Source: a bacterium
Lineage (GTDB): Bacteria > Patescibacteria > ABY1 > JACQRZ01
Length of the DNA stretch: 64,000 nucleotides
Reading direction: 5' to 3'
Assembly (NCBI GenBank): GCA_030688365.1
Contig: JAUYIE010000003.1
Span: forward strand, 53,329-117,328
A program made the translations under genes and the position numbers. Positions 47,366 to 55,771 of the stretch are shown piece by piece. Position 1 is the stretch's first letter, and each line of letters opens with the position of its first letter. The notes beneath the pieces are model-generated. The model searched no databases. It had not been told where the DNA came from and saw only the letters and a program-made list of their open reading frames with translations.

Positions 47366-47391
47366 CATAGGGAGGGACATGCCCTCCCATG
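47366..47391. other. Hairpin in the pnp leader
   Basis: GGGAGGG (47370-47376) and CCCTCCC (47382-47388) pair around a 5-base loop, extended by CAT/ATG with one bulged base. It is only 4 bases past the NYN gene stop and about 120 bases before the pnp ATG. No T run follows, so it is more likely a processing or stability element than a terminator. Confidence 0.5.
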
Positions 47392-47394
47392 TGA

Positions 47395-47922
47395 TTATCG
47401 TGAGCGACGTCTGGTGCGAGTCTCTCGCAACAAATACGTCCCAATGTCTTCACTGATGTCAATGAAATCATCAACTGCTTCTTTGAGTTTGAGCGATGTG
47501 GTCTCGCCAAAACCGATTACTTCTACCTGACATCCCTTGTTTTCTCTCAAATACGTAACCAATGGAACAAAATCACCATCACCAGTTACGAGGATGATGA
47601 CGTCCAGCTTGTCAGCCGCTTTGATAGCGTCCACCGCCATGCCGACATCCCAGTCCCCTTTCTTTGCGCCACCGGCAAAGACTTGGAGATCCTTCATGCG
47701 AAGGTCAAATCCTTGTTTGACGAGTGCTTCAAAAAAACTTTGCTCTTCTTGAGTCTGCGATTTTATAACATATGCGCACGCCCTGATGAGCTTTCGCGAT
47801 GCAATCGCACTTTTTAAAACCTCTTGAAAATTTACCCTTGAATTGTAAAGATTTTTTGCCGAGTGGTACATATTGCCCACATCCACAAAGACTCCTACTC
47901 TCTGTTCTTTATGCTTAATCAT
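47395..47922 (-). CDS. NYN-domain (LabA/DUF88) putative ribonuclease
   Basis: From the ATG at 47922 this is a 175-residue PIN-like NYN protein. The metal-binding acidic residues are in VFVDVGNM (Asp14), GDWDVGMAVDAI (Asp90, Asp92, Asp98) and VTGDGDFVPLV (Asp115, Asp117), as expected for a catalytic NYN domain. A TTG at 47937 would add five residues. Its place between rpsO and pnp suggests a role in RNA processing or decay (inference). The C-terminus is Arg-rich (RETRTRRRSR), possibly binding RNA. Confidence 0.88.
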   Translation of the reverse strand: MIKHKEQRVGVFVDVGNMYHSAKNLYNSRVNFQEVLKSAIASRKLIRACAYVIKSQTQEEQSFFEALVKQGFDLRMKDLQVFAGGAKKGDWDVGMAVDAIKAADKLDVIILVTGDGDFVPLVTYLRENKGCQVEVIGFGETTSLKLKEAVDDFIDISEDIGTYLLRETRTRRRSR

Positions 47923-47969
47923 ATATTGTATTACCAAAGGAACGCTTTGGAACTCTTCTTTTATAAAAA

Positions 47970-48299
47970 TTACTCTTCGGCGGGGACTGGCATGTCTTCC
48001 ATATCCTCGTCATCTTTCTCTTGCGCAAACTTACGCTTCTTAATCTTTAATTTCTTGGAGAGATCTTCGTATGCTTGCACATCCTCTGATGCCAAGTATC
48101 GAAGCAACCTGCGACGCTCGCCGACTTTTTTTACAAGACCGCGTCGTGATGAATGATCTTTCTTGTGCTCTTTGAGGTGCTCTGCCAAACGATTGATCTC
48201 TTCGGTCAAAATCGCAGACTGCACTTGAGTGGAACCCGTGTCCCCTTTGTGTGTCGCGAATTTGGCCATCAACTTCTCTTTTGCTTTCTTGTCCAACAT
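47970..48299 (-). CDS. rpsO: 30S ribosomal protein S15 with acidic C-terminal extension
   Basis: S15 binds the central domain of 16S rRNA. From the ATG at 48299 it is 109 residues against the usual ~89. Residues 1-88 are standard (GDTGSTQVQSAILTEEINRL, HKKDHSSRRGLVKKVGERRR). The last 20 are KFAQEKDDEDMEDMPVPAEE, acidic and probably disordered. An upstream in-frame ATG at 48344 is not family-like. It starts the rpsO-NYN-pnp unit. Confidence 0.95.
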   Translation of the reverse strand: MLDKKAKEKLMAKFATHKGDTGSTQVQSAILTEEINRLAEHLKEHKKDHSSRRGLVKKVGERRRLLRYLASEDVQAYEDLSKKLKIKKRKFAQEKDDEDMEDMPVPAEE

Positions 48300-48453
48300 A
48301 GAGTGTATAACGGATAACGCCAGTAGCCCTTCATCAACAATCAAGCCCTTGTTCTAAAGGAGAAACCGAGTCATCGTCATTTAAAAATTAAAGTGCTTCA
48401 AATATACCATGGTTATGGGGAAAATGCAAGGATAGGAAGACAAGAGCAAACTA

Positions 48454-48483
48454 TATAAAAAGAACCTCTTTTTTTGAGGCTCT
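48454..48483 (-). terminator. Intrinsic terminator of the 113-residue orphan gene at 48.5 kb
   Basis: On the minus strand AGAGCCTC pairs with GAGGTTCT (one G-T) around a run of seven A, followed by TTTTTA. It lies 16 bases after the stop. Confidence 0.8.
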
Positions 48484-48498
48484 GTTCATGTCTATTTA

Positions 48499-48840
48499 TT
48501 AGATAATCTCTCTTTTTTTTCTTTTGATAAGTGCAAAGACAAGTTCTGCCGCTTTTGAGTATGCAAGATCATCAAAGGGATTATCTCGATATATCTTCCG
48601 TTTTTTTAGGCTTTCAGAAAATTCCCATGTTATAACTTTGTCGCTCAAAATAAGTTCTTCTAAAATAGCAATCTCGTACATGAGAATTTTAACGGAGATA
48701 TCTGTTTTAGAAATTTTTGAAAAAGAACCAAAGTTTAAAATTTCAAGTTCACACCTAAATTTTTCAAGATTAATGATTTCTTCTGATAACCGTCCTCGGT
48801 AGATCACCCAACACTTCCTTTCTTGATTATTCTCTTCCAT
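48499..48840 (-). CDS. Orphan protein of 113 residues with strong promoter and ribosome-binding site
   Basis: No family is recognised. It is soluble and charged, starting MEENNQERKCWVIYRGRLSE and ending FALIKRKKREII, with probable alternating helices. GAGGAGGT lies 7 bases before the ATG. A TTGACA-N17-TATATA promoter lies about 40 bases upstream and a clear terminator follows. It is therefore a complete single-gene unit. Confidence 0.7.
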   Translation of the reverse strand: MEENNQERKCWVIYRGRLSEEIINLEKFRCELEILNFGSFSKISKTDISVKILMYEIAILEELILSDKVITWEFSESLKKRKIYRDNPFDDLAYSKAAELVFALIKRKKREII

Positions 48841-48881
48841 AGTTTTACCTCCTCTTCAGTTTTATTGACCATTCATATCAA

Positions 48882-48910
48882 TATATAATATCATGTAGTA
48901 TTTTTGTCAA
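48882..48910 (-). promoter_or_regulatory. Consensus sigma70-type promoter of the 48.5 kb orphan gene
   Basis: TTGACA (complement of 48905-48910) and TATATA (complement of 48882-48887) are exactly 17 bases apart. The region is shared with the start of the divergent recombinase gene. Confidence 0.75.
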
Positions 48911-48941
48911 TAGTGTCGTACAATATAGGTACACACTATAT

Positions 48942-49895
48942 ATGCCCGCACCATCACTTATCAAAAAACTGATCAAAGATTTCCTTGAACATATTGAGAT
49001 TGAAAAAAATCGCTCGGCAAACACGATTGACAACTATGCGTTTTATCTCAAACGATTTGAGGGCTGGGCGCGCGAACATAAAATTACCGCGCCGGCGCAG
49101 ATCAGTCTTGATTCCATCCGCGCATATCGTCTTTGGCTCAATCGTCTCAATGGCGATACCCCTCTGAAAAAAAATACGCAGAATTACCACCTCATCGCGG
49201 TACGATCATTTTTGAAATATTTGGCCAAGCGCGATATACGCACACTCGCTCCGGAAAAAATAGAACTCGCAAAGGTGCCTCAGCGAAGTGTTGCCTTTAT
49301 GGAAGGCGACGACTTGGAACGTTTCTTGCAAGCGCCTATGCGCACCCATGAACCGGAAATCATCAAGCGACGGGATGCGGCAATCTTAGAATTATTTTTT
49401 TCATCAGGACTACGCGTGTCAGAGCTTGCAGGACTCCGACGCGACAGCATCAACCTCACCAAAGATGAATTCACGGTGAAAGGCAAAGGCGACAAATACC
49501 GCATCGTGTTTCTTTCACCCGGCGCCAAAGAAAGTATCAAGAACTATCTTGCCATCCGCACTGATACATTCAATCCGCTTTTCATCCGCCACGACCGTGC
49601 GTTCACTGGCAAGGCGCTGGACGAGGACGATGACAATCTGCATCTCACCCCGCGTAGTATGCAACGCCTCGTGCAAAAATACTCTGTTTCTTCAGGTATG
49701 ACAAAACATGTTACCCCCCACACAATGCGACACTCTTTTGCCACTGATCTTTTAATAAACGGCGCTGACATCCGATCGGTCCAAGCGCTCCTTGGCCACG
49801 CCAGCATCACCACCACGCAGATTTACACCCACATCACCAACCAACAGCTCCGCGACGTCCACAAAGCATTTCATGGGAAAAAAAGAAAGCGATGA
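48942..49895 (+). CDS. xerC: XerC/XerD-type tyrosine recombinase
   Basis: Xer recombinases resolve chromosome dimers at dif. The 317-residue protein has the SAM-like N-terminal domain (~8-95) and the catalytic set Arg158 (SSGLRVSELAG), Lys182 (VKGKGDKYR), His260 and Arg263 (PHTMRHSF), His286 (LGHASITTT) and Tyr295. Length is typical of chromosomal Xer. C versus D is not separable, and a single Xer is possible. The neighbouring genes are housekeeping, so it is more likely the dimer-resolution enzyme than a phage integrase. Confidence 0.92.
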   Translation: MPAPSLIKKLIKDFLEHIEIEKNRSANTIDNYAFYLKRFEGWAREHKITAPAQISLDSIRAYRLWLNRLNGDTPLKKNTQNYHLIAVRSFLKYLAKRDIRTLAPEKIELAKVPQRSVAFMEGDDLERFLQAPMRTHEPEIIKRRDAAILELFFSSGLRVSELAGLRRDSINLTKDEFTVKGKGDKYRIVFLSPGAKESIKNYLAIRTDTFNPLFIRHDRAFTGKALDEDDDNLHLTPRSMQRLVQKYSVSSGMTKHVTPHTMRHSFATDLLINGADIRSVQALLGHASITTTQIYTHITNQQLRDVHKAFHGKKRKR

Positions 49896-49932
49896 TTGAC
49901 AGAGTGCTGTGCTTTTCGTATCGTAGCCATAT

Positions 49933-50004
49933 GCGCCCGTAGTTCAATGGATAGAACGCGAGACTTCTAAGCTCGTTATGGGAGTTCGATTCTCTCCGGG
50001 CGCA
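49933..50004 (+). tRNA. tRNA-Arg (anticodon TCT), CCA not encoded
   Basis: The acceptor stem pairs GCGCCCG with CGGGCGC and the discriminator is A. The anticodon loop CTTCTAA gives TCT (codon AGA). The anticodon stem has four good pairs and an A-G mismatch next to the loop. GTA follows instead of CCA. Confidence 0.95.
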
Positions 50005-50039
50005 GTACACCTCACATAATAATTTTTTAAAACTCATTT

Positions 50040-50897
50040 ATGCAAAACTTTTTTCAAAACTTTAGTGCGGATGCTATTGTGTGGCTTTCAAATAACGGCA
50101 TCAAAATTGTGGGGATCATTATTCTTGCATATATAGTACGTAAATTTTCCCGGATGGTTATTGAGAAATTTATTAGAAAGATCGTAACACCGGGCCGACA
50201 TGTTTCAAAAGAAGCGGAACGCAAACGCGAAGATACATTAATCCAAATTATCGCAACATCATTTGGTATAGTGATATGGGTAATGGCATTCTTTCTTATT
50301 TTACAAGAAATTGGCATAGACATTGCACCGTTTCTCGCCGCCGCAGGTATCGTCGGATTAGCGTTGGGTTTTGGCGGGCAATATTTGATCCGTGATCTGA
50401 TCAGTGGACTCTTTATCATCATGGAAAACCAATATCGTATCGGTGATATCGTATCTCTTAATGACAAAACAGGCGCGGTAGAAGATATCAGCATGCGTAT
50501 GACTACACTACGTGACCTTGATGGCACCGTCCATCATGTTCCCCATGGCGACATCAAGACAGTTTCAAATCTTTCAAAAGATTTTGCACGCGTAAACTTG
50601 AATATTGGCGTTTCATATAATTCAAAACTTGAAAAAGTGATTTCAGTAGTAAATAAAATTGGAGATGACCTTGCCAAAGATCCTGAATGGAAAGATCAAA
50701 TCATCAAAGCACCACAATTTTTACGTGTGGATGATTTTGCTGATTCAGCAATTGTCATAAAAATACTTGGCGATACTCAACCGCTTATGCAATGGGGAGT
50801 AGCGGGCGAATTACGCAAACGTCTCAAGATCGCGTTTGATAAAGAAGCTATTGAAATACCGTTTCCCCAACGTGTCATCCATCAATCTCGCTCATAA
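50040..50897 (+). CDS. mscS: Small-conductance mechanosensitive channel (MscS family)
   Basis: MscS channels release solutes on hypo-osmotic shock. The 285-residue protein has two to three N-terminal helices and the pore helix region FLAAAGIVGLALGFGGQYLI (about 98-117). ISGLFIIMENQYRIGDIV and the beta domain VEDISMRMTTLRDLDGTVHHVPHG follow, then the cytoplasmic alpha/beta domain. Length is normal. No Shine-Dalgarno. Confidence 0.93.
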   Translation: MQNFFQNFSADAIVWLSNNGIKIVGIIILAYIVRKFSRMVIEKFIRKIVTPGRHVSKEAERKREDTLIQIIATSFGIVIWVMAFFLILQEIGIDIAPFLAAAGIVGLALGFGGQYLIRDLISGLFIIMENQYRIGDIVSLNDKTGAVEDISMRMTTLRDLDGTVHHVPHGDIKTVSNLSKDFARVNLNIGVSYNSKLEKVISVVNKIGDDLAKDPEWKDQIIKAPQFLRVDDFADSAIVIKILGDTQPLMQWGVAGELRKRLKIAFDKEAIEIPFPQRVIHQSRS

Positions 50898-50950
50898 ACA
50901 CTTTGACGTAGCGCATAAAATTCCGTACAATGTCTTTATAATCTTTCCTT

Positions 50951-51313
50951 ATGCAATTACAAACCATCTTATTCATGGCGGTCGCTATTCTCGCTGGAGC
51001 GCTAGGCAATGTACTCATAAAAATCGGTACACAACATCAACCCAATCTTGATATCAATCTCGCCTTTATAGGTTCAGTCCTCAAAAATCCTTATATCATC
51101 GTCGGTGTCATATTGATGGTCGGTACGTTTCCCTTTTATACCGAAGTCATGCAACGCATTCCTTTGCATATCGCGTTTCCTATCATGACTGCAAGCATGT
51201 TTATCCTTGCTGATCTCGCTTCATATTTTTTCCTCCATGAGACGTTGACACTGCTTAACCTTGCTGGTATGCTGGTGGTCATTGTCGGGCTTGTCTTGAT
51301 GGCATACCGATAA
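50951..51313 (+). CDS. Four-helix EamA/SMR-type membrane transporter
   Basis: The 120-residue protein has four predicted helices (about 3-21, 42-60, 70-90, 97-118). It shows GALGNVLIKIG in the first helix and a helix-4 pattern typical of drug/metabolite transporters (LAGMLVVIVGLVLMAY). No Glu equivalent to the SMR Glu14 is in helix 1. It may be an undecaprenyl-phosphate-aminoarabinose flippase-like or half-EamA protein. The substrate is unknown. Confidence 0.75.
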   Translation: MQLQTILFMAVAILAGALGNVLIKIGTQHQPNLDINLAFIGSVLKNPYIIVGVILMVGTFPFYTEVMQRIPLHIAFPIMTASMFILADLASYFFLHETLTLLNLAGMLVVIVGLVLMAYR

Positions 51314-51322
51314 AGAGAATAT

Positions 51323-51400
51323 GGTGGGCGTAGCTCAATTGGTAGAGCACTAGGTTGTGGTCCTAGCGGTTTGCGGGTTCGACCCCCGTCGCTCACCCCA
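51323..51400 (+). tRNA. tRNA-His (anticodon GTG), CCA encoded
   Basis: G-1 faces the discriminator C. The acceptor stem pairs GTGGGCG with CGCTCAC (one G-T). The anticodon stem CTAGG/CCTAG encloses TTGTGGT (GTG). CCA is encoded. Confidence 0.97.
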
Positions 51401-51405
51401 CAAGA

Positions 51406-51436
51406 ACATCTTTCGCAAGAGAGGTGTTTTTGTTTT
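51406..51436 (+). terminator. Intrinsic terminator of tRNA-His
   Basis: ACATCTTTC and GAGAGGTGT form a 9-pair stem (two G-T) with a GCAA tetraloop, followed by TTTTGTTTT. It starts 6 bases after the tRNA. Confidence 0.85.
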
Positions 51437-51483
51437 ACAATACCTACATTATTTGCTATAATTATATCAATAATTACTTTGTT

Positions 51484-52215
51484 ATGTCCTCATCTCAAAA
51501 TATAAAACAACTCAAAAAAAAGATTGACCATCTTCGCCCACTCTCTCGAGCTGAACTAGCCGAATTACATAAGTGGTATGCTGTCACCTATACCTATCAC
51601 TCAAACGCGCTTGAGGGAAATACATTGTCTCTTGGTGAAACAAAATTAATCGTTGAGGATGGACTGACCGTCGGTGGGCACCCAATCAGAGAAATTTTGG
51701 AAGCAAAAAGTCACAAAGAAGTGATAGACCAGCTCATTACGGTAATCCAAAAACAAACTCCTATCACTGAAAGTCTCATAAAAAAAATGCACAAAACACT
51801 GGTGAAAGAAATTGATGGTGAAATGGCAGGAAAATATCGAAAGATACAAGTGTATATCACCGGCGAAGAAAAACTTCCTCCCCCTTCACGCGAGATTCCA
51901 AAACTGATGAAAGAATTCTGGTCATGGTTCCAGACGCAACAGAAAACCGACCCTATTAATTTTTCGGCAAAAGCTCATTACCGTTTTGTAAAAATCCATC
52001 CGTTTACTGACGGCAACGGTCGCATCGCACGGGTACTTTCAAACATGGTCCTTATGCGAGCAGGATATCCATTGGTAATCATTCCACTCATTATGCGTTC
52101 GCAATATATCAACGCGCTTCATTCTTCAAACAACGAAAAAAGATTCATTGAATTTTTTCAACAAATCACGCTTGAAAATATGAAAGATTATCTGCGAATG
52201 GTAGGGAAATCGTAA
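51484..52215 (+). CDS. Fic-domain AMPylase with N-terminal inhibitory motif
   Basis: Fic enzymes transfer AMP or related groups to protein hydroxyls. From the ATG at 51484 it has 243 residues; the frame upstream reads non-family sequence over the terminator. The catalytic loop HPFTDGNGR (172-180) is complete, with His172 as the base. SNALEGN (40-46) matches the class II inhibitory helix (S/T)xxxE(G/N), with Glu44 expected to block ATP binding. The target is unknown. It stands alone between tRNA-His and the convergent copper operon. Confidence 0.9.
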   Translation: MSSSQNIKQLKKKIDHLRPLSRAELAELHKWYAVTYTYHSNALEGNTLSLGETKLIVEDGLTVGGHPIREILEAKSHKEVIDQLITVIQKQTPITESLIKKMHKTLVKEIDGEMAGKYRKIQVYITGEEKLPPPSREIPKLMKEFWSWFQTQQKTDPINFSAKAHYRFVKIHPFTDGNGRIARVLSNMVLMRAGYPLVIIPLIMRSQYINALHSSNNEKRFIEFFQQITLENMKDYLRMVGKS

Positions 52216-52223
52216 ATCCCATT

Positions 52224-52478
52224 TTAGCTCACCTCTTTCTTCATCGCTTCAAATTCTTTTTTATCAATCTCGCCTTTTGCGTAGCGCTCTTTTAAGATAT
52301 CAAGCGGTGTCGTATCTTTTTCTTGCGTACCGTGATCCTGTCCGCCACACATACCTCCTTTTCCGGAAAAATACCGCGCGATAGCGATGATCGCCCAAAT
52401 AATTAAAGCCCAAAAAAGGAGCATAAAAATCCAGCCAAACCCTCCCATAAAAGGATAATCTCCAAAGTAATACATCAT
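52224..52478 (-). CDS. Small membrane protein with SHOCT domain
   Basis: This 84-residue protein has an N-terminal helix (about 14-35), a Gly/Cys/His segment (GMCGGQDHG) and a C-terminal SHOCT domain (about 56-83: PLDILKERYAKGEIDKKEF). SHOCT proteins often accompany membrane or oligomerising partners. It is the last gene of the copper operon, and the CGGQDH segment could bind metal (inference). Confidence 0.85.
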   Translation of the reverse strand: MMYYFGDYPFMGGFGWIFMLLFWALIIWAIIAIARYFSGKGGMCGGQDHGTQEKDTTPLDILKERYAKGEIDKKEFEAMKKEVS

Positions 52479-52482
52479 ACTA

Positions 52483-52740
52483 TTATTTCTTTATACTCAC
52501 ATTATGCACCCACGCGACATATGCCCCGCCAAGCCCTGACCACAAGGCGATAGATACGGCACCCGCCAGTACACCAACGGCATTGCCCGCGCCATATCCC
52601 GGCAAAAGCGCAAACAGAGCGCTATGCAGTTCCAACGCACTGCCCGTGAGGAACCAACCGTACGCGTCGCATATCAGATACGCGACCTCTCCCCCGAGCA
52701 CGCACAACCCCGCGTATTTCCCGATAGATAGTGATCCCAT
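52483..52740 (-). CDS. Small membrane protein, possibly DUF5676-like
   Basis: This 85-residue protein has two hydrophobic helices (about 10-32 and 55-80) and a Gly-rich loop (LLPGYGAGNAVGVLAG), ending AYVAWVHNVSIKK. The arrangement resembles DUF5676 proteins that neighbour copper ATPases in this phylum (recollection, not a search). The function is unknown; it is likely part of the copper operon. Confidence 0.65.
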   Translation of the reverse strand: MGSLSIGKYAGLCVLGGEVAYLICDAYGWFLTGSALELHSALFALLPGYGAGNAVGVLAGAVSIALWSGLGGAYVAWVHNVSIKK

Positions 52741-52772
52741 ACAAATGAGATAAATAATTATGCTCTATTATA

Positions 52773-55550
52773 TTATACCCCCATTTTGCTCAACCCCACA
52801 AAAATCACGAATATCACGGTGAAGATGATCCCCATACCATAGGGTGCCAATGTTGAAAGCCAATTGCGCTTTCTTGGTTTGAATCCGCGCAGGAACAGAG
52901 AATTTACCACCACTGACACGGAAGAGAGCGCCATCGCTATGCCGGCGAGCTCCGGTTTGAGAACGATACCAAAGCCCATCAACACGCGTGCGGCGATAGG
53001 AATACCGATGACGTTGTAAAACAACGCGAAGAACATATTCTGCTTTATCTTTCCCATTGTCTCACGGCTCAACTTGATGGCGGTCAATACATCGCGCAGA
53101 TCATTTTTTATGATCACAATTCCACCGGTTTCCATGGCAACATCAGTACCAGAACCCATCGCAATACCCAGATCTGCTTGCGCGAGTGCCGGCGCATCAT
53201 TGATACCATCTCCCACCATAGCAACTCTGATACCAGTACTTTGCAATTTCTTGATTTCGTTCGCCTTGTCCTCCGGCAGTACTTGCGCAAGAACATTTTT
53301 TATTCCCGCTTGTTGGGCGATCGCTTCTGCGGTACGGCGATTATCACCGGTAATCATATATACCTCAATATGGCGCTTTTGTAATTCACGCACCGCTTCC
53401 ACTGTTGTTTCTTTGATGGTGTCAGCAACTGCGATAAGCCCAAGGATATCATCGCTAGAAGTCAAAATCATTACGGTTTTTCCTTGTTCTTCCAGTCGGC
53501 TAATCTTACGTTCTATCTTTTTGAGAATCGTTGCAGAAATACCCACCACGTCAGTGACCAGCTTGCGATTACCAAAATAATATTTTTTATTATTCACTAC
53601 ACCCTCCACTCCGTGCCCGGGAATCGCACGGAAATTTTTTACTTCATCAAGCGATATGTCCTCTTCCTCGGTATGTTGTACGATCGCTTCAGCGAGTGGA
53701 TGTTCGGAAAGTTTTTCCAAGCTCGCGGCAATCGTTACGATTTCTTCCTCATCAGAAATACCGACACCGACGATATCCGTCAGCTCCGGTTTGCCTTTCG
53801 TTAAAGTACCCGTCTTATCAAAGACCACCGCTTTGATATGACATGCCGCTTCAAGCGGTTCGCCTCCTTTGATCAAGATGCCATATTCCGCCCCTTTGCC
53901 GGTACCTACCATGATAGCGGTCGGTGTCGCAAGACCCAGCGCGCATGGACACGCAATGACAATGACGGAGGTAAACGCCATAAGCGCGAACACAAGACTT
54001 GCGCCAAGAAAAAAGTACCACACGACAAACGTGAGCAACGCAATCCCGATCACAATCGGCACAAAGTACGCAGAGATCTTATCCGCAAACGCTTGGATAG
54101 GCGCTTTTGACCCTTGCGCTTCTTCTACCACGCGAATGATCTGCGCCAACATGCTTTCACCCCCCACTTTGGTCGCAGTAAATTCAAAACTTCCATGCTT
54201 GTTCACGGTCGCGCCGATAACACTGTCTCCCACATTTTTTTCAACAGGAATACTTTCACCGGTAATCATGGATTCATCCACTGCGGATTGCCCTTTACTC
54301 ACAACACCATCCACGGGAAGTTTTTCACCCGGACGCACGACAATAGTATCGCCAGCAACGACCTGCTCAATAGGCATATCCAGCGCCACGCCGTTTTTCA
54401 TAACACGCGCGGTCTTTGCCTGCATGCCCATCAGTTTTTTTATCGCGTCTGAAGTACGTCCTTTTGTCTTTGATTCAAGCCATTTACCCAAAGTGACAAA
54501 CGTGATAAGAAACGCGGCCGTTTCAAAATAAAGTTCGGGAATTTTCGCGCCGTTTAATCCCACAACACTGCCCGTCTCAACGACATAGGCAACAAATCGC
54601 CATAAGCTATAAAAGAAAGCGGTGGAGGTACCGATAGCAATGAGACTATCCATGTTAAACGTCCTCATACGAAGACTACTCCACATACCCTTATAGAACC
54701 CGGCACCAATGACAAACTGAACAGGGATAGTGAGAATCAATGAAATGATCCCGACATACGGCAGGAGAAATTCTCGCCCGGGAACAAACGAGAAAAAATC
54801 AAAGAACATGAAATAAAGCATTGGCGCACTTAATGCAAAACTCCACAAAAATTTCCGCCAATATCCTTTGATGACATTTTCACGCTGTTTTCGATCTTCT
54901 TCGCTACTGCCCGCGCTTGCCACGCGCGCTTTGTATCCTGATTTTTCTACTGCCTTGATAAGTTGATCAACAGACGCGAGCGATGTATCAATCACAACGC
55001 GTGCTTTTTCCGCCGCAAAATTCACATTTGCCGTTTTAACGCCGGGTACTTTTTTCAACCCGCGTTCAATCAACCCTGCACAGGACGCACAGTGCATACC
55101 AGACAAAGAAAGCTGAACTTGATCTTCTTTTTGATCCTTCAAAACTGGCGAAACAACTTCATTGGCCTGACTTGCTATATTTGTTACGTTTGCCTTAAAC
55201 ACGGGGATGCCTTGTTCAGTGGTAATCGTGCCTTCCACAGAGACGTTCAATTCCATTTTCATCTTGGTCGGTCGACCGCTGGCAGGTACTTGTTTCTCAA
55301 AGACTTCGGGGACTAACATCGGCTGTTCACTCTCTCTCTTCAAGATCGTGCCGCGATATCCTGCCTTTTCAATGGCATTGACGATCTCCTTGTTTGAGAT
55401 TTCAGCCGGCGCTTCCAGATCGCCCATACCCGTATCGGCATGGATGGCGATGTTCTGCACTCCCGCCAATTCCTCCAGCTCCGCGGTGATGATTTTCTCA
55501 CACGACTCACAATGCATTCCCTCTATCTTAAGCTGTATTGTATCTTTCAT
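52773..55550 (-). CDS. copA: Copper-transporting P1B-type ATPase
   Basis: The ATPase exports Cu+ across the membrane. From the ATG at 55550 it has 925 residues. Two HMA domains carry CxxC: GMHCESC at 11-17 and GMHCASC at about 155-161; a variable linker separates them. Membrane segments, the TGE actuator motif (MITGESIPV), the CPC metal motif near residue 533 (ACPCALGLATP), the phosphorylated DKTGT near 576 and GDGINDAPALA follow. The ATG is 4 bases after the HMA gene stop; a TTG at 55568 is also possible. Confidence 0.95.
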   Translation of the reverse strand: MKDTIQLKIEGMHCESCEKIITAELEELAGVQNIAIHADTGMGDLEAPAEISNKEIVNAIEKAGYRGTILKRESEQPMLVPEVFEKQVPASGRPTKMKMELNVSVEGTITTEQGIPVFKANVTNIASQANEVVSPVLKDQKEDQVQLSLSGMHCASCAGLIERGLKKVPGVKTANVNFAAEKARVVIDTSLASVDQLIKAVEKSGYKARVASAGSSEEDRKQRENVIKGYWRKFLWSFALSAPMLYFMFFDFFSFVPGREFLLPYVGIISLILTIPVQFVIGAGFYKGMWSSLRMRTFNMDSLIAIGTSTAFFYSLWRFVAYVVETGSVVGLNGAKIPELYFETAAFLITFVTLGKWLESKTKGRTSDAIKKLMGMQAKTARVMKNGVALDMPIEQVVAGDTIVVRPGEKLPVDGVVSKGQSAVDESMITGESIPVEKNVGDSVIGATVNKHGSFEFTATKVGGESMLAQIIRVVEEAQGSKAPIQAFADKISAYFVPIVIGIALLTFVVWYFFLGASLVFALMAFTSVIVIACPCALGLATPTAIMVGTGKGAEYGILIKGGEPLEAACHIKAVVFDKTGTLTKGKPELTDIVGVGISDEEEIVTIAASLEKLSEHPLAEAIVQHTEEEDISLDEVKNFRAIPGHGVEGVVNNKKYYFGNRKLVTDVVGISATILKKIERKISRLEEQGKTVMILTSSDDILGLIAVADTIKETTVEAVRELQKRHIEVYMITGDNRRTAEAIAQQAGIKNVLAQVLPEDKANEIKKLQSTGIRVAMVGDGINDAPALAQADLGIAMGSGTDVAMETGGIVIIKNDLRDVLTAIKLSRETMGKIKQNMFFALFYNVIGIPIAARVLMGFGIVLKPELAGIAMALSSVSVVVNSLFLRGFKPRKRNWLSTLAPYGMGIIFTVIFVIFVGLSKMGV

Positions 55551-55554
55551 ATGA

Positions 55555-55767
55555 TTAGTTAATTTCAACGGCTTCTTTATTTACCTCTTTAAGTGCACCC
55601 GTTATTTCGTCCCATGAGACATCTCGATCCGCCATGAGTTCGGCCGACCCCGTAGCCAAATCTACGCTTGCGCTGGTCACTCCGCTAATTTTTTCAAGCG
55701 CCCCCACTGAAAGTTTCACGCAGGCGCCGCAGGAAAGATTGGTAATCCGAAATTTTGTAACTGGCAT
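55555..55767 (-). CDS. Copper chaperone-like HMA protein (CopZ type)
   Basis: This 70-residue single HMA domain has the metal motif SCGACVKLS (Cys13, Cys16), with the usual GMxC replaced by NLSCGAC. It probably shuttles Cu+ to the ATPase encoded 4 bases downstream. The size fits CopZ. Confidence 0.88.
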   Translation of the reverse strand: MPVTKFRITNLSCGACVKLSVGALEKISGVTSASVDLATGSAELMADRDVSWDEITGALKEVNKEAVEIN

Positions 55768-55771
55768 ATTG

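Noticed and set aside
48942..50004. Tyrosine recombinase next to tRNA-Arg as sign of an integrated element
   Set aside because: The recombinase has chromosomal Xer length, the neighbours are housekeeping genes, and no repeat of the tRNA 3' end was seen downstream.
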